From Forficula auricularia (taxonomy: Eukaryota; Arthropoda; Insecta; Dermaptera; Forficulidae): 64,000 nt of DNA. The translations under genes and the position numbers were made by a program. The notes below the pieces were generated by a model. The model worked only from the letters and a program-made list of their open reading frames with translations, was not told the DNA's origin and did not search any database. Shown one piece after another: positions 1 through 10,083 of this stretch. The DNA is taken from assembly GCA_024734495.1 (NCBI GenBank), contig JALMQS010000187.1:11089300-11153299 (forward strand), in the 5' to 3' direction. Position 1 is the first letter of the stretch, and each line of letters starts with the position of its first letter.

Positions 1-430
1 TGATATGATCACTATTAATAACATCCCTAAAAAGAGAAAAATAAAAATAATTTTTAAGAAAAAAATAAAAACCGACTTCAAAAAATTAAATGCAACAAAT
101 AAAATACACTAAAAGGTATAAAATAATTATTATCTTATTTAGTTACAACTAAACGACGAAATATTAACATGAAATTACTTTTTGAAGTTGGTGCCAAACA
201 TATACCTTTTATGAATCGCACTCGACGGATCTTACTTAGTACGTTTGGTGGTTACGCTCGATTATAGGTATAGTTTGTTTGGTACCGACTTCAAAAAGTA
301 ATTTCATGTTAATATTTCGCCGTTTAATTGTAACTAAATAAGATAATAATTATTTTATACCTTTTAGTGTATTTTATTTGTTGCATTTCATTTTTTGAAG
401 TCGGTTTTATTTTTTTCTTAAAAATTATCG
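1..430. repeat. Foldback family FB1, copy 1 (cut by window start)
   Basis: A large inverted repeat. The left arm (about 80-195) carries CCGACTTCAAAAA, an AAATGCAACAAATAAAATAC block and a TTAGTTACAACTAAACG block; the right arm (about 283-420) is its reverse complement. The asymmetric tail with ATGATCACTATTAATAAC lies to the left and is cut by the window edge. The central loop (about 195-283) reads from CCAAACATATACC. There is no coding capacity. The same family recurs near 2793, 14508, 19251, 24457, 26018, 42790 and 61488. Confidence 0.85.
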
Positions 431-984
431 TGTTGAAAATCTGTTAAAAAAACATAAGGAAATGTAAAGGGTACGAAGAAACTGAAACATGCCAAAATAA
501 TGAAATTGGAACTGGAATTCATGCAGAAAACTTGCGATAACACTATGGAATATCACAGAATAGTGTCGGAAAATGATTAAATTATTTATTTAATAATTAA
601 ATATTTGATCATTAATATATGATAATTAAGTTGAATAATTGTTAATAATAATTATTAGGTTTTTTTTCTGAGATCTAATTGATTTGATATTTTGTTTATT
701 TGATGTCGAATATAAAAATAGTTTTTATGAAAGTTGTTCAGTTTTTTTCGTAGATTCAGAATATGTAAACAAATACCTATATAGGTTTCTATTTAAAAAA
801 CAGAACTTCTCCTTGAAATACCCTTGAAAGCTTGTTCTAGGTAAACAAACAATAGCGTAGTTTAGTTTCCCCCTCCATATAAATAAACTTTTTTTCATAT
901 AATGCACTGTTTTTGAGTTATAAGACTGTCTCAAGATAAAAAACTCACCCGGTATAATAGACTTAGGATGTAATTTTATTATTA
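431..984. other. AT-rich stretch, nothing recognised
   Basis: No coding potential, RNA gene or known repeat boundary could be supported. The minus-strand open frame at 725-1003 is short and lacks protein-like composition. Confidence 0.6.
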
Positions 985-1000
985 GTATTAAAACTAGCTG

Positions 1001-1530
1001 CAAGGCCCGCCTTCGGTGGGCCTCTTGCTAGCCAAGGGGCTTCGCCCCCTGGACCCCCCGTCACTTGAACACTCCATATCTTCTATCTCCAACCACTCTC
1101 CATCCCACCGACCCTCTCCCCAACCCCGGAACTTTCCCTCCGCCTCTGATCACTTCCTACCCAGTTAACCTACCCCCTGGACTCCCCATCCATGGACCCC
1201 GCATCCCCACTTTTCCCCTGGATCCCAACCCTTACTCCTGGACCCCACCTCCCAACCCCATATATGTATTATATATATATACATAGGTACAGACATAGGC
1301 ACAAATCTCTCTTTGTAGCCCCCTGGACCCCCATCTCCATGCCTCCCCACCCTTGGACCCCGTACCCACTGAACCCCAACCCCACCCCTGGGAACATACA
1401 AACATAGAAACATAGGTACGTAGGATGAGATGATATAGGAACAGACACATAAAGAAATACCCTTTAGTACCTGCTAACCCCCACCCCTGGAGCCCACTTC
1501 TCACCCCCTGGGGGGACGGACATAGGTACA
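1001..1530. repeat. C-rich element with GC hairpins, copy 1
   Basis: A strongly C-skewed block in AT-rich DNA. It opens with two tight GC hairpins with TTCG loops (about 1004-1022 and 1035-1050), then irregular repeats of CCCCTGGACCCC. A related C-rich copy sits at 9040-9493, and G-rich copies in the other orientation at 30920-31175 and 57150-57375. Open frames here on both strands reflect base composition only. The role is unknown; it looks like a mobile element with a degenerate minisatellite. Confidence 0.6.
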
Positions 1531-2792
1531 TACAGAGGCAAGCACAAATGCGCTTTAGTAGTATTGGATAATTAGCTTTTGTGTTAAGGAGAAGTAGACT
1601 CTTTGATAAAACTCGTACTCTACTTGATTAATTAATAGAAAACTCTTTATTTCCTGTCTGAGATTGTTTCAATGTCTCCAATGGAAATGGACTTGTCTCG
1701 ACATGTATCCGGGATTATTATAAAAGTGCCCAAAATTATATTTCGCACCCTGTTCTTTCTATATCAGAGTGAGACATTCTACCTCAATTATATTTCAGAG
1801 AATTTATTATTTTTTTTAATATTTTTATCTTTAATTGTTTTTAAAATATTTTCAATAAAAAAAGGGAATTAATTTTTCGAAATTTCGCTAGATTCTTTTC
1901 ATTTGCTTTTAAGGAAAGAAAAAAAGGGGAAACATGAAAAAAACATTATATTTTTCAAAATTTTCAATGTATAAATCTTAATTTGAATGTAACGAAATAC
2001 TGAAATATTTGTGATAGACCTATGATGAAGGCAATGCATTCGAAACTATAGTCTCTAGAAATAATTAAAAATTATTTTATTTAAAAACACAGAAGACTCC
2101 ATCTCTGATTTTATTTTTTAGCCTAAAAAAAAAAAAAGAAAGAAAAAAATTTATCGAATACATTTTTTTCATTAAATAATAATTATATACAATGAATTTA
2201 TTTTTATTAGGTAGATTTTTTTTAATCAAATAAATAAGAATTAACAGATATTTATTACATGGGGTGCTCATTTTAGAAAATCAACTCATACGAAATTTGT
2301 TTTTAATTAAATTAAAAATTTATTTTTTTTCTAATAAAATTTCCTCGGTAGGCTTGAAATTTAAAGCCTGCTGGGCGTGTTTAATTTGATATTAACATTT
2401 TCAAATCAAAATGATTTAATTTTTTTATTTTTGTAAAAAAAATAATCGAATTTCCAAGTACCTTAAATCCAAAAAAATGAAAATCTTTTTATCTATGTAT
2501 CTTTATTAATAATTATACTATACCCAGAAATCAATATTATTGGCTTCACGATATTCATGATTTATCACTTTTTGTAAGTATGTAGGTATTTACATATACG
2601 AGAAGCTATTTTCAAGAATAAAATTTACAAAAAGTAAAATTAGAAGTAAAAAAAAAAAGATTATTCCCATTTTTGCTTCTTTGGCTTGATGGGTTGCATT
2701 ATAGTATATTATTAATTATTTTTACTTTATTTGATTAACAAAATCAGTAGAATTAGTGTAATTTTTGTTTTTCAGAAAATGAGGAACAAAAA
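1531..2792. other. AT-rich stretch, one hammerhead relic only
   Basis: Low-complexity A/T runs. Apart from the hammerhead-like relic at 2013-2062 I see no gene or element boundary. Confidence 0.5.
2013..2062 (+). ncRNA. Degenerate hammerhead-like motif (Penelope type)
   Basis: The 3' half is intact: CGAAAC, a TATA loop and GTC, as in the copies at 39163 and 27055. The 5' core is disrupted; the expected CTGATGA reads CCTATGATGA. Stem II pairing (GAAGGC against GCATTC) is partial. It is probably a dead relic of a Penelope-like terminal repeat. Confidence 0.4.
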
Positions 2793-3507
2793 TAACTTTT
2801 TAAGAAAAAAATAAAACCGACTTCAAAAATTAAATGCAACAAATAAAATACACTAAAAGGTAGAAAATAATTATTATCTTATTTAGTTACAAGTAAACGG
2901 CGAAATATTAACATGAAATTACTTTTTGAAGTCGGTACCAAACAAACTATTATTATAAGCGAGCATACCCTCCAAACGTACTAGTGCGATACATAAAAGG
3001 TATATGTTTGGCACCGACTTCAAAAAGTAATTTCATGTTCATATTTCGTCGTTTAGTTGTAACTAAATAAGATAATATTTATTTTATAACTTTTAGTGTA
3101 TTTTATTTTATTTGTTGCATTTAAATTTTTGAAGCCGGTTTTATTTTTTCTTAAAAATTATTTTTATTGTTCTCTTTTTAGTGATGTTATTAATAGTGAT
3201 CATATCATCAGAACTTGGCCAAATTAAAATGGCACCATCCCTAAGATACCCCTTGCAAATAAAAAAAGAATCATCGAAATCGGTTCATAAACAAAGAAGT
3301 TAGGCCTAAACAAACCTAACAAAAAAGGTCTAATACCTATGAAAAAAATGGGACCAATCGGAAGGTAGACTGAGCCCAATGCAAATTTTTTTCAAAATCG
3401 GTCCAAAATTAGCGGATATATGAGGTAACATATACACAAATAAATAAATAAATAAATAAAAATCAGTCGAATAGAGAATCTCCTTCTTTTTTGAATTGGG
3501 TTAAAAA
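2793..3507. repeat. Foldback family FB1, copy 2 (near full length)
   Basis: The palindromic part spans about 2800-3170, with arms diagnostic of FB1. The asymmetric tail runs rightward through GTGATCATATCATCAGAAC to a degenerate CTCCTTCTTTTTTGAATTGGGTTAA end near 3507. The central loop (about 2934-3014) reads from CCAAACAAACTAT; viewed with the tail on the left this is the same orientation as copy 1. A TAAA microsatellite sits near 3440. No coding capacity. Confidence 0.8.
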
Positions 3508-3524
3508 TAAGTGTTTATTTACGA

Positions 3525-3580
3525 CTTATCAATTGCAACGTTTCGCCACTTTTATTGCAGCTTCTTCAGGCTCTTGATAA
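3525..3580 (-). ncRNA. Hammerhead-like ribozyme motif with long stem I
   Basis: On the minus strand, CTGAAGA (3569-3563) is followed by an extra A. Stem II is GCTGC paired to GTGGC with two G-U wobbles around an AATAAAA loop, then GAAAC (3544-3540). Stem III is the palindrome ACGT, then U at the cleavage position. Stem I has two GC pairs, a small internal loop, then seven perfect pairs (TTATCAA with TTGATAA). Pairing between separated strands makes chance unlikely. The ACGT stem III suggests a dimeric type I hammerhead as described for Penelope-like elements. Activity is untested, and the extra core base makes it uncertain. Confidence 0.6.
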
Positions 3581-3639
3581 ACAAAGCTCCAAACACTTTG
3601 TCAATTTTTTAAGCTCTGCCATTATTATACATATAGACA

Positions 3640-4030
3640 CTCGAATACATTTCTATTTTTAGAATTATTAGTAGAATTAGTATAGTTTTATCTACGGCCC
3701 AAGGTAATTTCTTTCTTCAAATTTGGCCCGTGTAAGCCAAAAGGTTGGACACTCCTGATTTAGTGTGTCGTATAGATTTCCTTAGTCAAAATTTAATTTA
3801 AGGTTTTACCATTTTACATAAAACAATTATTAACATTTTTACGTAGTTTTTAGAATTTTGGTTGATTTTGACCCGCAGCCAAAAAAGGTTGCCGAGACCT
3901 GACATAGACGTTAACCTTAATTGTTTAAAATGGAAATGAGAGGAGCTGCATTAAATCAATTATTGATCCAAAGCTATCACATTAGATCAGAGGTCGGGGA
4001 ACTTTTTTAGCCATTACCCCAAAATATTTT
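3640..4030. repeat. hAT-like terminal fragments
   Basis: Two right-end-like sequences end in CTG: AGGTTGGACACTCCTG near 3758 and AGGTTGCCGAGACCTG near 3901. A left-end-like CAGAGGTCGGGGAAC starts near 3987. These resemble CAG-starting termini of hAT elements. I could not pair any into one element or find a target duplication, so this is a weak call. Confidence 0.3.
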
Positions 4031-5090
4031 TGCGTAGGTCGCTGTTACCCCTAAATTCCTCGACCCCCTTCTTAACCTTATACTCATCCCTCATCATTTT
4101 CGTATATGTACAAATATTACAAATCTATATAAATAAAAATGTACTGTTACGCTTAAGTGATACGTTGAAGGATCTCCGAAAGTTCTTCACCGATTTCTTT
4201 GAAATTTTCACACAAAAGTCCATTCAAATACACGAGTGTTTTTATATATAGTGTTTTTATAGATATCACACCTGTGGCATGTAAAATATATTTTTTCGAG
4301 GAAACAACGCCAGCGCCTCTCTGGGGGTAAAAGCAAACAAACAAGATGGCCGATAATGAGCCTTTTGGAAATCTTTCAACTGTCAATATTATTTTTGGTT
4401 AAGGGAACAATTTTGACAAGTAATATATAATTCATTTACTGTTTTAATACCTAGTCTATAATTATTTTTTCAATTTATTTTCAAAACTATTATTATTTTT
4501 TAAATATATTTAAATTTTGATCAAATCATATCAATTATCATTTTAAATTTTAACCATAAAACGAGACGCTACCCGCCAGGGGCCAGGTGACTGCCGGGCC
4601 GAAAGCCCCGGGCGTCAGCTAATAATAAATAAAACCATTAACAATAGATTTTTTAAACATTCAGATTTAGTTATAAATATTTTTAATAAAATATTGTAAA
4701 AACCTTAAATGAAAAGAAAGTTAGCTCTATGTGGCGGGGCCGAAAACTAAAACACTGTTTGGCCAAAATAACAATGTTGAAGTTGACTTGAAATTGAAAA
4801 AGCGACGTTGCCGGGATTAACTGACTGCTATTTAAAAAGACTTTGTTAAAAGAAAAAATATACGAACACTCATCATGACAAAAAAACGCATAACTTTTAT
4901 TAATGTTTTTATATTTTTTTGACCTTTTATTAATTTGAATAATTCCTGGCAGATAGTAAAAATACTATAATAGATCTATAAAATAGAAAATTTTTAAAAT
5001 GTCCTTATTACCCTCCCGATAGTTTCAATTGTTACCCCATTTTTTTACCAATAAATAGGGGCGGAGAGGAATGCGTATCTTTCCGTGGGC
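4031..5090. other. AT-rich stretch with one GC hairpin
   Basis: Mostly featureless AT-rich DNA. A GC-rich hairpin island sits at 4561-4617 (GCTACCCGCCAGGGG then CGGGCCGAAAGCCCCGGG) and resembles the island at 59096-59135. The minus-strand AATAAA motifs near 4895 and 4927 could serve the allatostatin gene, but this is a guess. Confidence 0.45.
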
Positions 5091-5335
5091 TGCACACACA
5101 CATGTGTGCCTGCCACCCACGCGCGCGGGGGGGGGGTGTGTGTGTGTGTGTGCGCGCGCGCGCGCGCGCGCGCGCGCGCGCGCGCGCGCGCGCGCGTGTG
5201 TGTGTGTCTCTCTCTCTCTCTCTCTCTCTCTCCCCCCCCTCCCTCCCCCCCAACGTGTGTAAGGGGCAGGTCTCTCTGTGTGTGTGTGTGCGCGCGCGCG
5301 CGCGCGCGCGCGTGTGTGTGTGTGCGAGCCTCCCC
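5091..5335. repeat. Compound GT/GC/CT microsatellite with long pure GC runs
   Basis: The run begins with a G tract and a GT run, then an uninterrupted GC alternation from 5152 to 5196, GT, a CT run, C tracts, GT again, a second GC run (5290-5312) and GT. Long pure GC alternation is very unusual in such AT-rich DNA and is the classic Z-DNA-forming sequence. It lies 240-480 bp beyond the allatostatin stop codon. The long open frames across it are artefacts of the repeat. Confidence 0.95.
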
Positions 5336-5569
5336 GCTGAGTAGGTCAGCCAACAATATTCGTTTATCACAGTACATAGAAAAAAACATATAAAAGTAGC
5401 AAGTACAATGCCTAAGTACACAGAGAGAGGTTGTGTGGGCGGTGGAAACAACCATCAGGTGGGTGGTGGATAACTCAGTTGCAATTGTGGGGCATTGATG
5501 AAAAAATGCAGAAAGATTTAAATTGTTAACTTCTTTGCACAATTATAGTTTCGGTGAATGGGTTATTAA
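5336..5569. other. 3' flank of allatostatin A
   Basis: Possible 3' UTR of the minus-strand gene. No polyadenylation signal or other feature is visible. Confidence 0.4.
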
Positions 5570-5812
5570 TTATTGATATGTAAGCTCATCTGTTATTTCT
5601 CGTTTTCCAATTCCGAACCCGTACATTCGGTTATTGCCCGCTCGTTTGCCAATTCCAAATGAATAGAGAGGGACCCGCTTGCCTAAGCCAAAAGCGTAAG
5701 GGCGTAATCGCTTGCCAAGCCCGAAAGCATACAGCTGACGGGCATTGCCATTGCCATTGCCATTGCCAGCTCGTTTCTCCAAAGAAGTGGCCACGTAGTC
5801 AGCAGGCTCAAC
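5570..5812 (-). CDS. AstA: Allatostatin A (FGLamide) precursor, C-terminal coding exon
   Basis: This is the last coding exon of the same gene, 80 residues plus a TAA stop at 5572-5570. The acceptor is a T/G-rich tract ending in CAG at 5813; the exon opens with GTT GAG in phase 0, matching the donor at 10083. It encodes the spacer VEPADYVATSLEKR and four more peptides: AGNGNGNGNARQLYAFGL, LRPYAFGL, VPLYSFGI and AGNNRMYGFGI, each followed by GKR, then the tail EITDELTYQ. The AGNGNGNGN stretch comes from a short hexanucleotide repeat in the coding DNA. With the upstream exon the precursor is 246 residues with nine FGL/FGI-amide peptides, somewhat shorter than cockroach precursors, which carry 13-14. 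No polyadenylation signal lies close after the stop; the nearest minus-strand AATAAA candidates are near 4895 and 4927, beyond the GC microsatellite. Confidence 0.95.
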   Translation of the reverse strand, partial: VEPADYVATSLEKRAGNGNGNGNARQLYAFGLGKRLRPYAFGLGKRVPLYSFGIGKRAGNNRMYGFGIGKREITDELTYQ

Positions 5813-5917
5813 CTGACAACAACAATCAAACAAATCATATTTATTATTAGGAAGAATATTTTGTTATTACGAGAGGTATTTTCATTTCCAACTCAAAATC
5901 TGTACGAATGGCGTTTT

Positions 5918-6700
5918 ACTTTACCATACAGGGTATGGTCAAGTATTGTAATCGTGCATGAAAAAAGTGGTTTTTTTGCTTCTTTGTTTTGAAATATCTA
6001 AAAAACGGCTGAAACTATTTTGATTAAAAAAATTGGGCGAAACCATGGCATTTCGCTCTACAAAAAGTCCTAATAAGAAAACATCGAAAAAATTATATTT
6101 TTTGAGATAATAATTGTTCTGTCAAAATGTTTCTTAAGTTAGTCTGTGCGTTACCAAATTTTTGTGGACGAGCTAGCTCAAAAACAAGTGTGAACATAAA
6201 AACCAAATTTCATAAGTAGTTTTGATGCATTGAGATTAAAAACTGATTAGATTTTGGTGCATATCGACCCAAAATTAAGGGGGGAGAGGGGGTTAAAATT
6301 TAAAATTATAATATTTTCATACTAAAAAACAAGGAAAATGAAATATACTATAAAATGAACCTATAATAACGAAAATATATTTTTTTTGGCTCCAAAATTA
6401 GGTCGGGAGGGGAGGGGGGGGTCGGGGGGAATCAAAAATCTAGGCGATTTGAGCAAACTGTATACATAATCGAGTGGGACCCCAGAAGTCTAAAAATCCA
6501 AAAATTAACCTCCCAAAATGCCCACACGGGGCCGGTGGGGGGGGGGCTGTCAAAAAATGAAAATCTAGGACCTTGGACCAAACTCGACCAAATTTTGTAC
6601 ACATAATCAGTGGGCTACCAGAAGACTAAAAATGCAAAAACTATCCGCCCAAAATGGGGTGGGGTGGGGGGGGGGGCAAAAAATGAAAATCTAGGCAAAG
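5918..6700 (-). mobile_element. TTTACC-family non-autonomous element, truncated copy
   Basis: It starts with the terminus ACTTTACCATACAGGGTATGG, followed by the conserved block with ATCGTGCATG, CCATGGCATTTCGCTC and GACGAGCTAGCTC, then diverged internal units (poly-G, CAAAAAATGAAAATCTAGG, TACACATAATCAGTGGG). The other terminus is missing. No transposase is encoded. It is inverted relative to the copy at 7543-9017 in the same intron. Confidence 0.7.
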
Positions 6701-7542
6701 AGCATAAAATTTCGCGTCGATTAACGTACTTAAAAGTTAAAATCAGATTTTTATTGAATATGAAAGCAGATCAATTTTTAATTCTTTATTTATCAATAAT
6801 TGTTATTTTTTAAATTATCTTATATTTAATAAAATTTAAATAATTTATTTATAAACAAAATGACACCTTATTTTTGCAAGTTGGTTAATTATTAATCGAG
6901 TTATGGTGGTTTTAGTTATGGTTAGTTATTCTTAAGTAAATGAAAAAAAAGATGGTGCTGGATTCCAATCAATGTTTGAATTTTCATAAGCGAGTTGAAC
7001 AAATCGACGTAAGGTGGCAGCATTGGAAAATGAATAAAGTTTGAATTCAAATATTCAAAATTTGATGATGGCCGATTTCATCTCATCCTATGACTATCCT
7101 ATAATAAGGAGAATAAAAAAACATCATAACTCGATTAATTGTAAACCGATTTTCAAAATTAAGGTGTCATTTTATTCAGAATAAAATGCTTAATATTTTA
7201 TTAAATAAAAGATAATTTGATAAAACTAACTATTTGAGATATAAATGATTGAATAATTGAGACGTAGCCAACATACTCAAATTTGAGATTCTACATTTAC
7301 TAAATCATTTGAATACTTTATCTATAGCGAAGCATGGATTTTAAAACGTCTATATATAAATTCTAGAAACTATCCGTTGCAGTTGACTGCGATTTAAATT
7401 ATATTCTCACGAAAACTTTATCCAATTAAGATGCAACTCTGTTTTAATTGTAACGAATTTAATCTAGTTTAAAAATATATAGAATGGTCTTTGTCGAAAA
7501 CGTGCTCTATCATGGTCGTAAACGGAAAAAATCGAAAATAAG

Positions 7543-9017
7543 CTTACGTGTTCTGATGTGGCCATCCACTTGACTTTACCATACCATGCGCGGATCCAGG
7601 GGGGCGATGGAGGCGACCGCCCCCCCCCCCAAAGCATTGGAAATCAACATTTTTTATATGTTTATTTAATTTTAATTTTTTTATAACATTAAATTTTAAA
7701 ATTGAAGAAAATAAAGTTCTATGTGGGGGTGCGTCTCTGACCCCCCCCCCCCCGCTTGGACAATTCGGTCGCGACACACTTCCGAGGCCAAAAGTAGATC
7801 TTATATACCGGCGACCGTCCCCCCCCCAAATCAGAGGTCTGGATCCGCGCCTGTACCATACAACCTGGCCCATCACTTACATTAATATTTAATAAAATTA
7901 TTTATATTCATGTAGGGGAGGGGGGTTAGTTTTTCGATTTTTAGACTTCTGGGGACCCACTGATTATGTATACAAAATTTGGTTGAGTTTGGTAAATGGC
8001 CAAGATTTTCATTCTTTGACACTCCACCCCTCCCCCCATTTTGGGCGGTTAGTTTTTGCATTTTTAGACTTCTGGGGTCCCACTGATTATGTATACAAAA
8101 TTTGGTTGAGTTTGGTAAATGGCCAAGATTTTCATTCTTTGACCCTCCACCCCCTCCCCCAGATCCAGGCGGTTAGTTTTTGCATTTTTTAGACTTCTGT
8201 GGGACCCCACTGATTTATGTATACAAAATTTTGGTTGAGTTTGGTAAATGGCCAAGATTTTCATTCTTTGACCCCTCCACCCCTCCCCCAATTCAGGCGG
8301 TTAGTTTTTACATTTTTAGACTTCTGGGGACCCACTGATTATGTATACAAAATTTGGTTGAGTTTGGTAAATGGCCAAGATTTTCATTCTTTGACCCTCC
8401 ACCCCTCCCCCCCCAATTTAGGCGGTTAGTTTTTGCATTTTTAGACTTCTGGGGACCCACTGATTATGTATACAAAATTTGGTTTAGTTTGGTAAATGGC
8501 CAAGATTTTCATTCTTTGACCCTCCACCCATCCCCCCCCAATTTAGGCGGTTAGTTTTTGCATTTTTAGACTTTTGGTGACACACTGATTATGTATACAA
8601 AATTTGGTTGTGTTTGGTAAATGGCCAAGATTTTCATTTTTTTACACTCCACCCCTCCCCCCCCATTTTGGGTCGATATGCACCAAAATCTAATCAGCTC
8701 TTAATCTCAATGGACTAAAACTACGTGTGAAATTTGGTTTCGATATTTAAACTAGTTTTTGAGCTAGCTCGTCCACAAAATTTGGTAACGCACAGACTAG
8801 CAGACATTTTGACAAAAAAATTATTATCTCGAAAAATATAATTTTTTCGATATTCCCTTATTAGGGCTTTTTTTAGAGCGAAATGCCATGGTTTCGCTCA
8901 ATTTTTTTAATCAAAATTGTTTCAGCCGTTTTTTAGATATTTTGGAAAAAAAGATGGAAAAATCCACTTTTTTCATGCATGATTACAATATTTGACCATA
9001 CCCTGCATGGTAAAGTA
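7543..9017 (+). mobile_element. TTTACC-family element with six internal tandem units
   Basis: The left end carries TGATGTGGCCATCCACTTGAC and TTTACCATAC; the right end is CATACCCTGCATGGTAAAGT, so TTTACCATAC is an inverted subterminal repeat. Inside, a 123-128 bp unit (GGTTAGTTTTTGCATTTTTAG, a run with ACTGATTATGTATACAAAAT, a C-rich end) repeats six times from 7924 to about 8670. Other copies in the window have two or three units. A hAT MITE interrupts the left end at 7585-7853. There is no coding capacity, so it is non-autonomous. Confidence 0.75.
7585..7853. mobile_element. hAT-type MITE with perfect 8-bp target duplication
   Basis: A 269-bp insert with 15-bp inverted ends, CATGCGCGGATCCAG and CTGGATCCGCGCCTG (one mismatch). 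It is flanked by TACCATAC at 7577-7584 and 7854-7861. The empty site TTTACCATACAACC occurs in sister copies near 23230, 59830 and 63091, so the duplication is confirmed by comparison. An 8-bp duplication and CA(G)-type ends are hallmarks of the hAT superfamily. Long C tracts lie inside. No transposase. Confidence 0.9.
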
Positions 9018-9039
9018 AAAATGCGAGTTTTTGGGTTAA

Positions 9040-9493
9040 AGACCGCCTACGGCGGCCCTCTTGCTAGCCAGGACGCACGCTCCCTGGACCCCCAACCCAC
9101 GAACCCCATCCTCACACCCCATTCCCACCCAGCACCCCACTCCGCCCCACTATCCCACAACCCACCCGTGACCTCCACCTCACCCCAGCGCCTCCACCAC
9201 ACTCCACTTCCCCTCTGGCCCTCACCTCAACTCCCTTCTCCACCATGCACCACCACCCCCGCACCCCACACCATGCCCTCCACCACCACTCACCACACCC
9301 CCGCCTAGCTCCCTGGACCCCCACACCCACTACGCCCTCCGAACTCCATCCCGCACCACTCCCTTCACCCTTCTCCGTCTTACTCCCTCACCCCCATTCC
9401 ACCACCCGCGCCCTCACCCCCGGACCCCCCGCACCCCACACCCTAACCCACCTCCACACCCGTACCATCATTCCACCCCCGCACCCAGTTTTT
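9040..9493. repeat. C-rich element with GC hairpin, copy 2
   Basis: It opens with a CCGCCTACGGCGG hairpin (9043-9055) and CTCTTGCTAGCC, then about 400 bases almost free of G on this strand, made of CCCCAC and CCTGGACCCC repeats. It ends into AGTTTTTGCATATCTAG, sequence shared with the internal units of the TTTACC family. On the minus (transcribed) strand of the allatostatin intron it is G-rich. Open frames on both strands are compositional artefacts. Confidence 0.6.
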
Positions 9494-10052
9494 GCATATC
9501 TAGCATTCTAGTGTCCTTCAGATTATCTATACAAAATTTGGTTGAGAAGAATTTCCATATTTTGACCCTCCCCCTTTTTGGATAATTTTTGGGGGAATTT
9601 TTTTAAACAAAAGTTGTCATAAATTACATCCCCTACAACTTTGCTCATAATAAAATTTGCCGTAGAGCTAATAGTTTAGGAGTTATTTGATAATTTTTAT
9701 TCGTGAGCCCCCCCCCCCCAAACCTCCTTCTGGGGTCAAAATATCAAAATGATATACAGCTAAAAATGTAAGTTAAAAGACATCTGATGTAAATATGAAA
9801 TTTCATAATAATCCCTTCAGTCGTTTTTACGTGAATCGTGAGCAACTTTTCGCGGAAACCACGCAAACAGACAGGAATTTTGTTGAGGGTGTTTTCGTTC
9901 ATAACTTTGCTTGTGCAACCAAAATTTGGCGTGATTTGGACCAATGTACAGACAAAACCTTAATTTTATATATATATATATATATATAGATTAAAAATAA
10001 GAGAGGGCTCATGGTGTATGGAAAAGTCATGTGGATGGCCACATCAGTTTAT
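9494..10052. repeat. Repeat sequence abutting the splice donor
   Basis: It continues with the TACAAAATTTGGTTGAG motif of the TTTACC family, a C tract at 9708-9719 and an AT microsatellite near 9968. It ends in the recurrent terminus GTGGATGGCCACATCAGTTT at 10031-10050. That terminus matches the left ends of TTTACC-family copies in reverse. Confidence 0.5.
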
Positions 10053-10083
10053 TAATATTATTCAAGAATAGAATGCTGCTTAC

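Larger units (their letters stand above)
5813..10083 (-). other. Allatostatin A intron (phase 0), filled with transposon sequence
   Basis: A 4271-bp intron lies between the two peptide-coding exons, with a GTAAGC donor at the 10083 end and a CAG acceptor at the 5813 end. About 6700-7540 is AT-rich and holds nothing I recognise. The rest is repeats listed separately: one TTTACC-family copy at 5918-6700, an inverted copy at 7543-9017 with a nested hAT MITE, a C-rich element at 9040-9493, and further repeat sequence up to 10052, only about 30 bases from the splice donor. Confidence 0.85.

Noticed and set aside
1065..1531. Proline-rich open frames
   Set aside because: They arise from CCCC/GGGG-skewed repeat sequence; overlapping frames on both strands are open, as expected from composition.
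5032..5542. Several long open frames rich in arginine/alanine or threonine/histidine across the GT/GC repeat
   Set aside because: They are translations of dinucleotide repeats in every frame and on both strands; no protein signal.
8979..9511. Histidine/proline-rich open frames
   Set aside because: C-rich element sequence without conserved motif; same cause as the 1 kb block.
10027..10083. Extension of the allatostatin exon to the stop at 10027
   Set aside because: A good GTAAGC donor at 10083 joins in phase 0 to the exon at 5812 that continues the peptide array.
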